From: Methanimicrococcus sp.
Lineage (GTDB): Archaea > Halobacteriota > Methanosarcinia > Methanosarcinales > Methanosarcinaceae
Direction of reading: 5' to 3'
NCBI GenBank assembly: GCA_009783635.1
Contig: WRDC01000075.1
Coordinates: forward strand, 1-6,861
Length of the DNA: 6,861 bases
In this document: positions 1 to 5,599 of the stretch, in pieces
Position numbering within the stretch: position 1 is the stretch's first letter
Layout of the letters: each line of letters starts with the position of its first letter
Notes under the pieces: model-generated
Told to the model about the DNA's origin: nothing
Databases searched by the model: none
Seen by the model: the letters and a program-made list of their open reading frames with translations, nothing else
Position numbers and translations under genes: made by a program

Positions 1-2398
1 CCGAATTCTGATAATGACCCGTGCCGGGGCCGCCGCCGTTGGGGTCGTAGATGATAAGATAGTTCAGCCGCACCGGCAGCACTGCGGGGGTATTCACCGA
101 GTAGATCAGCGGACTGCCATCCGAATCGCACACGATCTGCCCTATAGGATCGCCGGTCGCGTTGTTATACATGAACTCGTTGAAGTTTTCCGTCGACGTA
201 TTGCCCGTGCTGTAGGCGTAGCAATTGAAACTCCCGGGCAGTGTGAGAGTATTCACCTGATTGGTGGTTCCCGCTTTGAATATCTCGATGTCGCGGTCAT
301 ATCCAACGGCTACGCTGATGTTGTTGTTCACAAAGAACCCATCTACGGTCACCGCATGAATAGCGGGCAGATTCCCACCCGAATACGCTTTCACCGTTGC
401 TGTGCTGTCAATGGTAATGTCAGCGCCGGAACCGCTCATCAGATCATAGCCACCACCGATACCTGCTCCCCAATAAGAGGTTGCCGTCACCACTGCGTTA
501 TCGGCAATTGTTATGGTACCGCCGGAACCGCCGGAACCGCCGCTGCTACCACCGCCACCGATACCTGCTCCTTGATAGAAAGAGAGTGCCTTCACCACTG
601 CATTATCGGCAATTGTTATGGTACCGCCGGAACCACCACTGCTACCGTAACCACCACCGATACCTGCTCCATAATGAGAAATTACACTCACTGTGCCACC
701 GGTAATTGTTATGGTACCGCCGGAACCACCACTGCTACCGTAACCACCACCGATACCTGCTCCATAATTATTAGAGATTGCCGTCACCACTGCGTTATCG
801 GCAATTGTTATGGTGCCGCCGGAACCGCCGCCACTGCTCTTACCGGAACCACCACCGATACCTACTCCAAACCGAGAGGTTGCCGTCACCACTGCGTCAT
901 CGGCAATTGTTATGGTGCCGCCATCACCGCCGTTGCCATACATACCGGAACCACCACCGATACCTGCTCCCCAATCAGAGGTTGCCGTCACTGTGCCACC
1001 GGTAATTGTTATGATACCACCGGAACCGCCGCCGCTGCCAACCATACCGTAACCACCACCGATACCTGCTCCATCAGTAGAGGTTGCCGTCACTGTACCA
1101 CCGGTAATTGTTATGGTACCGCCGGAATCGCCGCTGCTCATCATAACGTAACCACCACCGATACCTGCTCCCTCTCTAGAGGTTGCCGTCACTGTGCCAC
1201 CGGTAATTGTTATGGTGCCGCCGGAACCGCCGCTGCCAATCATAACGAAACCACCACCGATACCTGCTCCATCAGTAGAGGTTGCCGTCAGCGAACCTAT
1301 ACTGCTGCCCGGTATCGTTGCACTGTCAATCCGAATCGTCGCGATATCCGCGCCGCCTCTATCGGGCACCAATACGCCGCCGCTGATGGTATTGTCGCCC
1401 GCCAGCAGCAAATCAACATCCGCATTTCCTTGCAGGTCGAAGTTGCCCGTCATCGTGATGTCGTCAATAATAATACTCGTTGTCACACCTGTGTTCACCA
1501 CGATGCCCCGCACCGAGTGCGTGCCGCTCTGCCATATGCGGTAGGCAACAGGTTCCGTAGACGTGGGCGCGTCTTGTTTGATGGTCAAAATCCTCGTTGC
1601 TGCGTTGTACTCGTAATACGATGACCACGCCGCGTCCGTCAGTGACCCGTCACTGTCAGCGAGGTCGATGTCCGCCCACGCAGAGGGCAGGGACATTATG
1701 AAAGCCGCGCCGGTATAGCCGCCACTGTCCCCGCCGCCGGTTGTCGTTGTTATCTCCGCCGGAACAAAGCCCACCGGCAACCGCATACCGCCGTTAATGT
1801 TTTCAACAGAACCGTTTGCTGTAACGATAAGAGTACCGGTGAATGCCATGATCGGATTACTTCTCCAATCGATAGCGAACTTGTTCTCGCCGGTCACGGA
1901 CATGGGAAGCAGGTATTCTGCGCTGTCTGTCAAAGAGGAAGCCAAGCCGGCGATATAATTGCCGGGTTCAAGGTTTTCAAAGATGTATGTACCGTCCCAA
2001 TCCGTTTGTGTTTGAGCGATATGGACGGTTAAATCATTCGCCGCGTAGAGATAAACAGGATATCCGGCCAAAGGTTGCTCGCCGGTGTCATAGAATCCGT
2101 TCCAATCGGTTGGTAGCATACCGTTGCCGTCAACCCATAAAAAGCCGGAGATGCTGCCGGTACCCGTTTCGATCTCACTTGACGAGGAGCCGTCAGCGGC
2201 GACAAGATGAGCGGGAAGGATTGCAAAAAGAAGTGCGAATACGACAAAAAGAGTGAGGAATTTTTTCCCCGATGCTTTCCAATTTTCCGCGCTTAAATCG
2301 GGAAACAATGGTTTTTTTACAGCGCTTACTGTCTTATGTTCTTTTTTTCGCTGCTCGCCGCTCACTGTGAACAAGCGGTCTGTCACTACATTATGCAT
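1..2398 (-). CDS. Large secreted glycine-rich repeat protein (adhesin-like), 3' partial
   Basis: Open from an ATG at 2398 to the window edge, about 799 codons with no stop. The start is supported by GGAGG 9 nt upstream. Residues 1-46 are a charged N-terminal stretch, followed by a hydrophobic segment (about 47-68, FLTLFVVFALLFAILPA) ending in LVAADG, read as a signal peptide. Residues ~82-155 (GSISGFLWVDGNG, TDWDGTYIFENLEPGNY) resemble an SdrD-B/Cna-B-like beta-sandwich. Residues ~240-376 (GIVVNTGVTTSIIIDDITM, DLQGNADVDLLLAGDNTISGG) resemble the beta-helix lead-in seen in carbohydrate-binding surface proteins. Then come nine GAGIGGG-type repeats (residues ~377-675). The last visible residues, NYLIIYDPNGGGPGTG, look like the start of an InlB/Listeria-Bacteroides-type repeat. 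Likely a cell-surface adhesin or polysaccharide-binding protein; ligand unknown. The anchor, if any, is outside the window. The gene is separated from the ribosomal operon by its own spacer. Confidence 0.85.
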   Translation of the reverse strand, partial: MHNVVTDRLFTVSGEQRKKEHKTVSAVKKPLFPDLSAENWKASGKKFLTLFVVFALLFAILPAHLVAADGSSSSEIETGTGSISGFLWVDGNGMLPTDWNGFYDTGEQPLAGYPVYLYAANDLTVHIAQTQTDWDGTYIFENLEPGNYIAGLASSLTDSAEYLLPMSVTGENKFAIDWRSNPIMAFTGTLIVTANGSVENINGGMRLPVGFVPAEITTTTGGGDSGGYTGAAFIMSLPSAWADIDLADSDGSLTDAAWSSYYEYNAATRILTIKQDAPTSTEPVAYRIWQSGTHSVRGIVVNTGVTTSIIIDDITMTGNFDLQGNADVDLLLAGDNTISGGVLVPDRGGADIATIRIDSATIPGSSIGSLTATSTDGAGIGGGFVMIGSGGSGGTITITGGTVTATSREGAGIGGGYVMMSSGDSGGTITITGGTVTATSTDGAGIGGGYGMVGSGGGSGGIITITGGTVTATSDWGAGIGGGSGMYGNGGDGGTITIADDAVVTATSRFGVGIGGGSGKSSGGGSGGTITIADNAVVTAISNNYGAGIGGGYGSSGGSGGTITITGGTVSVISHYGAGIGGGYGSSGGSGGTITIADNAVVKALSFYQGAGIGGGGSSGGSGGSGGTITIADNAVVTATSYWGAGIGGGYDLMSGSGADITIDSTATVKAYSGGNLPAIHAVTVDGFFVNNNISVAVGYDRDIEIFKAGTTNQVNTLTLPGSFNCYAYSTGNTSTENFNEFMYNNATGDPIGQIVCDSDGSPLIYSVNTPAVLPVRLNYLIIYDPNGGGPGTGHYQNS
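433..1270 (-). repeat. Nine in-frame GAGIGGG repeats in the adhesin gene
   Basis: Nine direct repeats start (minus strand) at 1270, 1171, 1072, 970, 868, 763, 670, 571 and 469, spaced 93-105 nt and always a multiple of three (31-35 residues). Each unit reads GAGIGGG, a variable Gly/Ser spacer, then a strand of one of two kinds: TITITGGTVTATS (units 1, 2, 3, 6) or TITIADNAVVTATS (units 4, 5, 7, 8). Unit 5 has GVGIGGG, and unit 9 is degenerate (DITIDSTATVKAYS). DNA identity between units is high, so recombinational change in copy number is plausible. The fold is probably a parallel beta-helix, one rung per unit. Confidence 0.9.
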
Positions 2399-2407
2399 AA
2401 ATATTTT

Positions 2408-2412
2408 CCTCC
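2408..2412 (-). promoter_or_regulatory. Shine-Dalgarno site of the adhesin gene
   Basis: Minus-strand GGAGG lies 9 nt before the ATG at 2398. It decides the start, because the frame remains open for several codons further upstream without another ATG near a ribosome site. Confidence 0.7.
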
Positions 2413-2494
2413 ATAACCGAAAAACAAGTCTACCAATAACAAAACATACAAAGTTGTTGATTCGTAAAAAAAATGTGATTTGTGATATCCAATA

Positions 2495-2560
2495 CTATCA
2501 TAAATTAATTGCTAATAGGTATAATATAGTATAAATAATTTATTGAAGAATTATATAATG
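2495..2560 (-). promoter_or_regulatory. Probable promoter region of the adhesin gene
   Basis: A strongly AT-rich stretch contains several archaeal TATA-like boxes on the minus strand, the best being TTTATACTATATTATA (2520-2535). It lies about 120 nt upstream of the adhesin start, so the 5' leader would be around 100 nt. No clear BRE element can be named and the exact start of transcription is not visible. Confidence 0.3.
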
Positions 2561-2625
2561 GCGTGATTATGAATAAACAGAGAAACATAGTTAGATAATA
2601 AACCACTTACTGCAATTGTTTTTAT

Positions 2626-2760
2626 TTTAAAAACCCGAAAAAAAGATAAAAAACAGTAAAAAGTCCTGATAAAATGTTAAAATGTAAAAAAGATAAAAGA
2701 AAAAAGATAAAAAAGGTAAAAAGAAAAAAGATAAAAAAGGTAAAAAGGAAACAAAAAATG
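2626..2760 (-). terminator. T-rich terminator tract downstream of rps27ae, with a 24-bp tandem repeat
   Basis: Just after the rps27ae stop, the minus strand carries a long series of T5-T7 runs broken by single A, C or G residues. Archaeal RNA polymerase terminates at such T-runs without needing a hairpin, so this is a likely end for the ribosomal-protein transcript. The part at 2699-2746 is an exact tandem duplication of a 24-bp unit (plus strand, GAAAAAAGATAAAA then AAGGTAAAAA), with degenerate copies to its left. A 61-codon minus-strand reading frame here is only low-complexity Phe/Leu and is not called. Confidence 0.55.
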
Positions 2761-2770
2761 ATTGGAAGAA

Positions 2771-2920
2771 TCACTTTTTGAATTCGGTATAGCCGCACTT
2801 TCCGCAAGCGTTTCTATTCTTGTGTTCGGACAAAAAGACGCCGGGGCCGCATTTCGGACAGAACTTGTGCGTGCGCGTGATTTTATTGCCTTCGACTTTG
2901 TAATAATCTTTCACTGCCAT
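2771..2920 (-). CDS. rps27ae: Ribosomal protein S27ae (eS31)
   Basis: A 49-residue protein, MAVKDYYKVEGNKI..., ending KCGYTEFKK. It has the zinc-ribbon of the archaeal S27ae family: Cys21-x2-Cys24 (CPKC) and Cys39-x2-Cys42 (CGKC). It is a component of the small ribosomal subunit. In eukaryotes the equivalent is made as a ubiquitin fusion; archaea encode the bare ribbon as here, and the length is normal. The ATG lies 5 nt after the rps24e stop, with GGAG about 8 nt upstream inside the end of rps24e, so the two are surely cotranscribed and probably translationally coupled. It is the last gene of the operon in this window, followed by T-rich tracts. Confidence 0.95.
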   Translation of the reverse strand: MAVKDYYKVEGNKITRTHKFCPKCGPGVFLSEHKNRNACGKCGYTEFKK

Positions 2921-2925
2921 GTCAC

Positions 2926-3285
2926 TCACTCCGCGGACTCTTCCGACGAATCCTCGTCGGCTTCTTCTTCTGCCGCGTCTTCATCGGCGGCTTCTTCTGC
3001 CGGTTCTTCAGGCATTGTGTTTCTCAAAAGGACGTGGGCATGCTCGATCTGTTTCATGCGTTCTTCGGATTGGTACACTTTCGCGTAACCCTTGGCGACC
3101 GAGTGGCCGAATTCGGATTCCATTTTCTGAACGATAACCAGATTCACGTCTTTGTTCAAGAGCGCGGCAAGTTTCTTTCTGACATCTGCGCGTGACGGGG
3201 TCGGACCTTCATATTCAACGGTGAAATCCAGTTCGCTCCGGTTTAACAATTTGTTTTCTAAGTCTTTAACGATTTTAATTTCCAT
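2926..3285 (-). CDS. rps24e: Ribosomal protein S24e
   Basis: 119 residues starting MEIKIVKDLENKLLNRSE, with the family's TPSRADVRKKLAALL, the LVIVQKMESEFGHSVAKGYAKVY core and a YQSEERM tail segment. The start at 3285 is chosen because GGAGG sits 8 nt upstream and MEIKI is the usual N-terminus. The same frame is open further upstream to 3600, but that part is a dinD-derived fragment (3394-3509), not ribosomal protein. S24e binds the small subunit. The last ~28 residues form an unusually acidic tail (PAEEAADEDAAEEE..., ending SSEESAE), longer than the roughly 100-residue family core needs. Partner gene rps27ae follows after 5 nt. The gene normally directly follows DUF359; here about 1.4 kb of other sequence separates them. 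Confidence 0.94.
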   Translation of the reverse strand: MEIKIVKDLENKLLNRSELDFTVEYEGPTPSRADVRKKLAALLNKDVNLVIVQKMESEFGHSVAKGYAKVYQSEERMKQIEHAHVLLRNTMPEEPAEEAADEDAAEEEADEDSSEESAE

Positions 3286-3337
3286 AATCTGTGCCTCCGA
3301 TATCAATTCCTGATTGACGGTCGGATATAACGGCTTC

Positions 3338-3365
3338 AAAAGGTTATCATCAGTTATAACCTTTT
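3338..3365. other. 10-bp inverted repeat between the dinD fragments and rps24e
   Basis: The arms AAAAGGTTAT and ATAACCTTTT are perfect complements around an 8-nt loop (CATCAGTT). Each side ends in a T-run when read outward, so it could be a transcription stop or an RNA hairpin in the leader of rps24e. It lies 53 nt upstream of the rps24e start. Function is not shown by the sequence. Confidence 0.5.
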
Positions 3366-3393
3366 TGTCAAAGAGTTTAGCACGAAAAGTCTT

Positions 3394-3509
3394 AAGTTCT
3401 GCGCCACGCCTGACTCTGACCATTTTCGTGACGTCACGAAAATGGTCATTCGGGTCGTAGCCGGTCGATTCACAAGATATGAGGGCTTTCTTTAGAACGG
3501 TTTGGAAAG
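3394..3509 (-). pseudogene. Truncated dinD N-terminal fragment (copy B), in frame with rps24e
   Basis: Translation on the minus strand gives FQTVLKKALISCESTG, then YDPN, then DHFRDVTKMVRV, matching residues ~45-82 of the intact dinD product at 3638-4492 with few changes (for example Y for C, R for G). Homology ends after RRGAEL; the following ~36 codons (to 3286) do not match dinD. There is no start codon of its own with a ribosome site, so it is read as a remnant. The frame runs without a stop into rps24e, so a read-through fusion is possible on paper, but rps24e has its own GGAGG and ATG. It contains one copy of the 32-bp palindrome. Confidence 0.75.
3417..3448. repeat. 32-bp perfect palindrome, copy 1 (in dinD fragment B)
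   Basis: Half-site TGACCATTTTCGTGAC followed by its exact reverse complement, centred between 3432 and 3433. It is identical to the copies at 3568, 4270 and 4623. Symmetry ends at the 32nd base (C against T on the next pair). Confidence 0.95.
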
Positions 3510-3532
3510 AGGGCGCGCCGGCCAAAATAAGA

Positions 3533-3634
3533 ATCGTCAGCGGGACGTTTGGCGCCGCGCCCGGCGCTGACCATTTTCGTGACGTCACGAAAATGGTCAT
3601 TCGGGTCGCAACCGATCGATTCGCAAGATATGGC
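3533..3634 (-). pseudogene. Truncated dinD N-terminal fragment (copy C), directly after dinD
   Basis: It begins within 3 nt of the dinD stop codon and happens to be in the same frame. It reads AISCESIGCDPN, DHFRDVTKMV, SAGRGAKRPADD, matching dinD residues ~53-86. It has drifted more than copy B: several third-position changes and a shift to G/C, while the 32-bp palindrome within it is unchanged. The reading frame then runs into unrelated sequence and stops inside copy B. It has no start, so it is a gene remnant or duplicated cassette. Confidence 0.75.
3568..3599. repeat. 32-bp perfect palindrome, copy 2 (in dinD fragment C)
   Basis: Same 16-nt half-site and reverse complement, centred between 3583 and 3584. 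All 32 bases match the other three copies, although the surrounding dinD-like sequence has diverged. Confidence 0.95.
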
Positions 3635-3637
3635 GGC

Positions 3638-4492
3638 TTATTTTGATGACGGTAATTTCCCGGATTGTTTTGCGATCTTTTTATCTTCAGATTTAACGCG
3701 CCGCTCTAATTTTTTAATATCTTCTTCGGGTGGAAGGTCTTCCGGTTTAATTCCTCGCTGACCAAGCATATCACGAACAGTCTCATTGTTTTGGATATGC
3801 TCCGCTGCAATTGCGGGCTCTTTCGTGAGGTCTTCTTGAATGACATTATAATTTGTAATTTCAGTTGCCAAATTCTTGGCCGCAATGACCAGAGTCGGTA
3901 AAAAGTCAGCCAATGATCGCGTTTGAATAATACCGTATTTGTCCTTCATTGCTTGAGTTGTGTGACCTCCGAAAAGAGCCGCGTCACCCATTGAACGGAT
4001 TCTTCCGAAACCCGCGGAATCGACACCCCGTTCATATATATTTTGGGAAAGAGTTTTTTCAGCCTCTTTCAGCTGTTCCCTTGCTTCAACCCTTTCTTGA
4101 AGGCGCATTCTGTCTTCGATTAATTCTTGTTTACGAGTTTGGATGGCAAAATAACTCTGCGCGAAGGCAATACTTTCTTTACGCGGATCTCCGTTTTGAG
4201 AAATCAAGTAACAAGCATATCTCGTGAGCATAAAATCATCAACGGAACGTTCTGCGCCGCTCCCGACCCTGACCATTTTCGTGACGTCACGAAAATGGTC
4301 ATTCGGGTCGCAGCCGGTCGATTCACAAGATATGATGGCTTTCTTCAGAACTGTCTGAAAATTTTCCCACCGAGAATAATCAAGCAATTCCATAAGGTCA
4401 CGAGCAAACCAAAACTCTATATTTTCATCAGGTGTGCGCTGACTGATTGAATCGAAACTTTTTGTCATCTGTCTGACTTCGTCTTTTTTCAT
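3638..4492 (-). CDS. dinD: DinD-like protein (BRO-N-type N-terminus, DNA-damage-inducible family)
   Basis: 284 residues, close to the ~274 of Escherichia coli DinD. The N-terminal region (residues ~25-100) has the BRO-N-like FWFARDLMELLDYSRWENF, then DHFRDVTKMVRVGSGAERS, RYACYLISQNGDPRK (91-105) and AQSYFAIQTRKQEL (111-124), all hallmarks of the DinD family. The middle is a charged helical stretch and the C-terminus is lysine-rich (KKLERRVKSEDKK). In E. coli DinD is SOS-induced and inhibits RecA activity; whether this archaeal version does so through RadA is unknown. The start ATG has GGAGG 10 nt upstream. Codons 65-74 lie exactly on a perfect palindrome. The gene is inserted between DUF359 and rps24e with its own promoter-like region, and is followed by two fragments of itself, which points to acquisition and local duplication. 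Confidence 0.88.
   Translation of the reverse strand: MKKDEVRQMTKSFDSISQRTPDENIEFWFARDLMELLDYSRWENFQTVLKKAIISCESTGCDPNDHFRDVTKMVRVGSGAERSVDDFMLTRYACYLISQNGDPRKESIAFAQSYFAIQTRKQELIEDRMRLQERVEAREQLKEAEKTLSQNIYERGVDSAGFGRIRSMGDAALFGGHTTQAMKDKYGIIQTRSLADFLPTLVIAAKNLATEITNYNVIQEDLTKEPAIAAEHIQNNETVRDMLGQRGIKPEDLPPEEDIKKLERRVKSEDKKIAKQSGKLPSSK
4270..4301. repeat. 32-bp perfect palindrome, copy 3 (inside intact dinD)
   Basis: Centred between 4285 and 4286. The inner 30 bp are codons 65-74 of dinD (DHFRDVTKMV). Because Asp/Val, His/Met, Phe/Lys and Arg/Thr codons used here are mutual reverse complements, the opposite strand encodes the same ten residues. Confidence 0.95.
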
Positions 4493-4501
4493 TGTAAAAA
4501 C

Positions 4502-4540
4502 TCCTCCTGATTTACTTCATATATATCTATATTAATTTCT
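4502..4540 (-). promoter_or_regulatory. Promoter and Shine-Dalgarno region of dinD
   Basis: The minus strand reads AATTAATATAGATATATATG (4518-4537), an archaeal TATA-like box, followed by AGGAGG just before the ATG at 4492. The spacing from the TATA-like stretch would give a very short leader. It suggests that dinD is transcribed separately from the housekeeping operon. The exact box is uncertain. Confidence 0.45.
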
Positions 4541-4622
4541 TACGATTTTACAAAAAACGGAGGGGAGTTTCCGTGCGGGATAGAAAGATGACGCGCATGA
4601 AGCGCAGGCCCAAATAATAATG

Positions 4623-4654
4623 TGACCATTTTCGTGACGTCACGAAAATGGTCA
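4623..4654. repeat. 32-bp perfect palindrome, copy 4 (stand-alone, between DUF359 and dinD)
   Basis: Centred between 4638 and 4639. The flanks (ATAATG on the left, TAAAAAACAG on the right) show no dinD similarity, so this copy is not a dinD remnant like the others. It lies ~130 nt upstream of the dinD start and 62 nt past the DUF359 stop. It could be a stem-loop in the DUF359 3' end, an operator for dinD, or a mobile palindrome. Confidence 0.95.
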
Positions 4655-4716
4655 TAAAAAACAGTTGATTTAAAACGCATGAAAATTTGCGGCCTTCGTT
4701 TCGATGCGCTTCCGCC

Positions 4717-5352
4717 TTATTTTTTTTTGAAAAGGGCGGTTAAAAACTCTTCCAATTCCGCCGGCAAAACCGCTTGGAACGCACGGCGGGCCATATCACC
4801 CGTTTTGATGTTTTTGGCATTCTTTTCGGTGAAAATGATTTTGAGCATATCGTTCATTTCTTCTTTTTTCTCTTTTGTCACTTCGACGCAAACCAAACCT
4901 TCATCGGGCTGGCCGTAAAGAACAAAAGAGCCGACATCGCAAAGCGCGATGACGGGAATGGTGGCCAAATCTTCCTCGCCGTCAACACAGATACAAATAT
5001 GCTTTTCGGAAGAGGTCAGAGCGTCTTTGATGGCGAGGACCATTTCGCCCGAAATCGTACCGGCCGGATTCCTGACATCGATATTGACATAATCGGCACG
5101 GGTCGTTACAGCGGCAATCGACTTAGAAACGGCTGTCCGTTTTGTATTCTGATCGATAAAACAGAGGCGTGGGCGAGCGCCGGCTTTGAAAAGATTGTAT
5201 GTCGTCACGTCGCCGACCGCGATAACGGAGGACTCGTCGAGGCGGTCTTTAAGCTGATCGATGACGGAGGGGTGGTTTCCCGGATAGAGCTTCCCGTACG
5301 GTTTTTTCAGACGCGGGCGGAGTTCTGCGGGGAGGTCGAAGAAAAGTTCCAC
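4717..5352 (-). CDS. GTP-dependent dephospho-CoA kinase (DUF359)
   Basis: 211 residues of the archaeal COG1909 family, which phosphorylates dephospho-CoA with GTP in the last step of coenzyme A synthesis. Family motifs in order: PYGKLYPG (~18-25), VGDVTTYNLF (~46-55), FIDQNTKR (~65-72), VRNPAGTIS (~93-101), VDGEEDLATIPVI (~123-135) and YGQPDEGLV (~145-153). The acidic DGEEDL and GDVT segments are the conserved catalytic and nucleotide-site elements of the family. The start is a GTG at 5352, one base after the spt4 stop, with AAGGTG 7 nt upstream inside the last codons of spt4, so translational coupling is likely. Length is a little above the usual ~180, with an extended C-terminus (ELEEFLTALFKKK). 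Cytoplasmic. Confidence 0.93.
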   Translation of the reverse strand: MELFFDLPAELRPRLKKPYGKLYPGNHPSVIDQLKDRLDESSVIAVGDVTTYNLFKAGARPRLCFIDQNTKRTAVSKSIAAVTTRADYVNIDVRNPAGTISGEMVLAIKDALTSSEKHICICVDGEEDLATIPVIALCDVGSFVLYGQPDEGLVCVEVTKEKKEEMNDMLKIIFTEKNAKNIKTGDMARRAFQAVLPAELEEFLTALFKKK

Positions 5353-5353
5353 C

Positions 5354-5542
5354 TCAGCGCACCTTCAAAGCATATTTGTCTGCCAACTCAATATTCATCC
5401 GCTTGGCAATCTCGGATTTTCGGGGGTCGACAACGACCACAAGACCGAACCATTCTTCCGCCAAGTCTTTCGACTCGCAAATTTCGCATACGTCCGAATT
5501 GACAATAAGTCTCATGCACTTTCTGCATACTTTTTCCGGCAT
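5354..5542 (-). CDS. spt4: Transcription elongation factor Spt4 (RpoE'')
   Basis: 62 residues with an N-terminal zinc ribbon: Cys6-x2-Cys9 and Cys19-x2-Cys22 (VCRKCM, VCEICESK), then the family's EEWFGLVVVVDPRKSEIAKRM, ending in KYALKVR. Archaeal Spt4 binds Spt5 and raises RNA polymerase processivity. The ATG at 5542 has GGTGA 8 nt upstream. It lies 57 nt after rpoE1 and 1 nt before the DUF359 start, the usual archaeal order. Length is normal. Confidence 0.95.
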   Translation of the reverse strand: MPEKVCRKCMRLIVNSDVCEICESKDLAEEWFGLVVVVDPRKSEIAKRMNIELADKYALKVR

Positions 5543-5599
5543 AATAAATCACCTTTCTGTTTTTTAAATCGTTTAAAATCGGAATGTTTTTGAATGTTT

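Noticed and set aside
14..1624. A 536-codon plus-strand reading frame with Cys-rich repeats (TDTCS, RGCRHHC, GNCYGTAG)
   Set aside because: It is the antisense shadow of the adhesin repeats: stops are absent because the repeated GAGIGGG-type codons have none on the other strand. The minus strand gives a signal peptide, a ribosome site and recognisable domains.
2622..2807. A 61-residue Phe/Leu-rich minus-strand reading frame that looks like a membrane peptide
   Set aside because: It is low-complexity translation of T-runs in the terminator tract and overlaps rps27ae in another frame.
2926..3600. A single 224-residue minus-strand protein starting at 3600
   Set aside because: Its start ATG is inside the palindrome, out of frame with the dinD-like reading of fragment C. 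It joins fragment debris to rps24e, which has its own GGAGG and ATG at 3285.
3417..4654. The repeated palindromes as a CRISPR array
   Set aside because: The spacing is irregular (151, 702 and 353 nt), the copies lie in coding sequence, and there are no spacer-sized units or cas genes.
4774..5502. A 242-codon plus-strand reading frame
   Set aside because: It overlaps DUF359 and spt4 entirely, both of which have clear family motifs on the minus strand.
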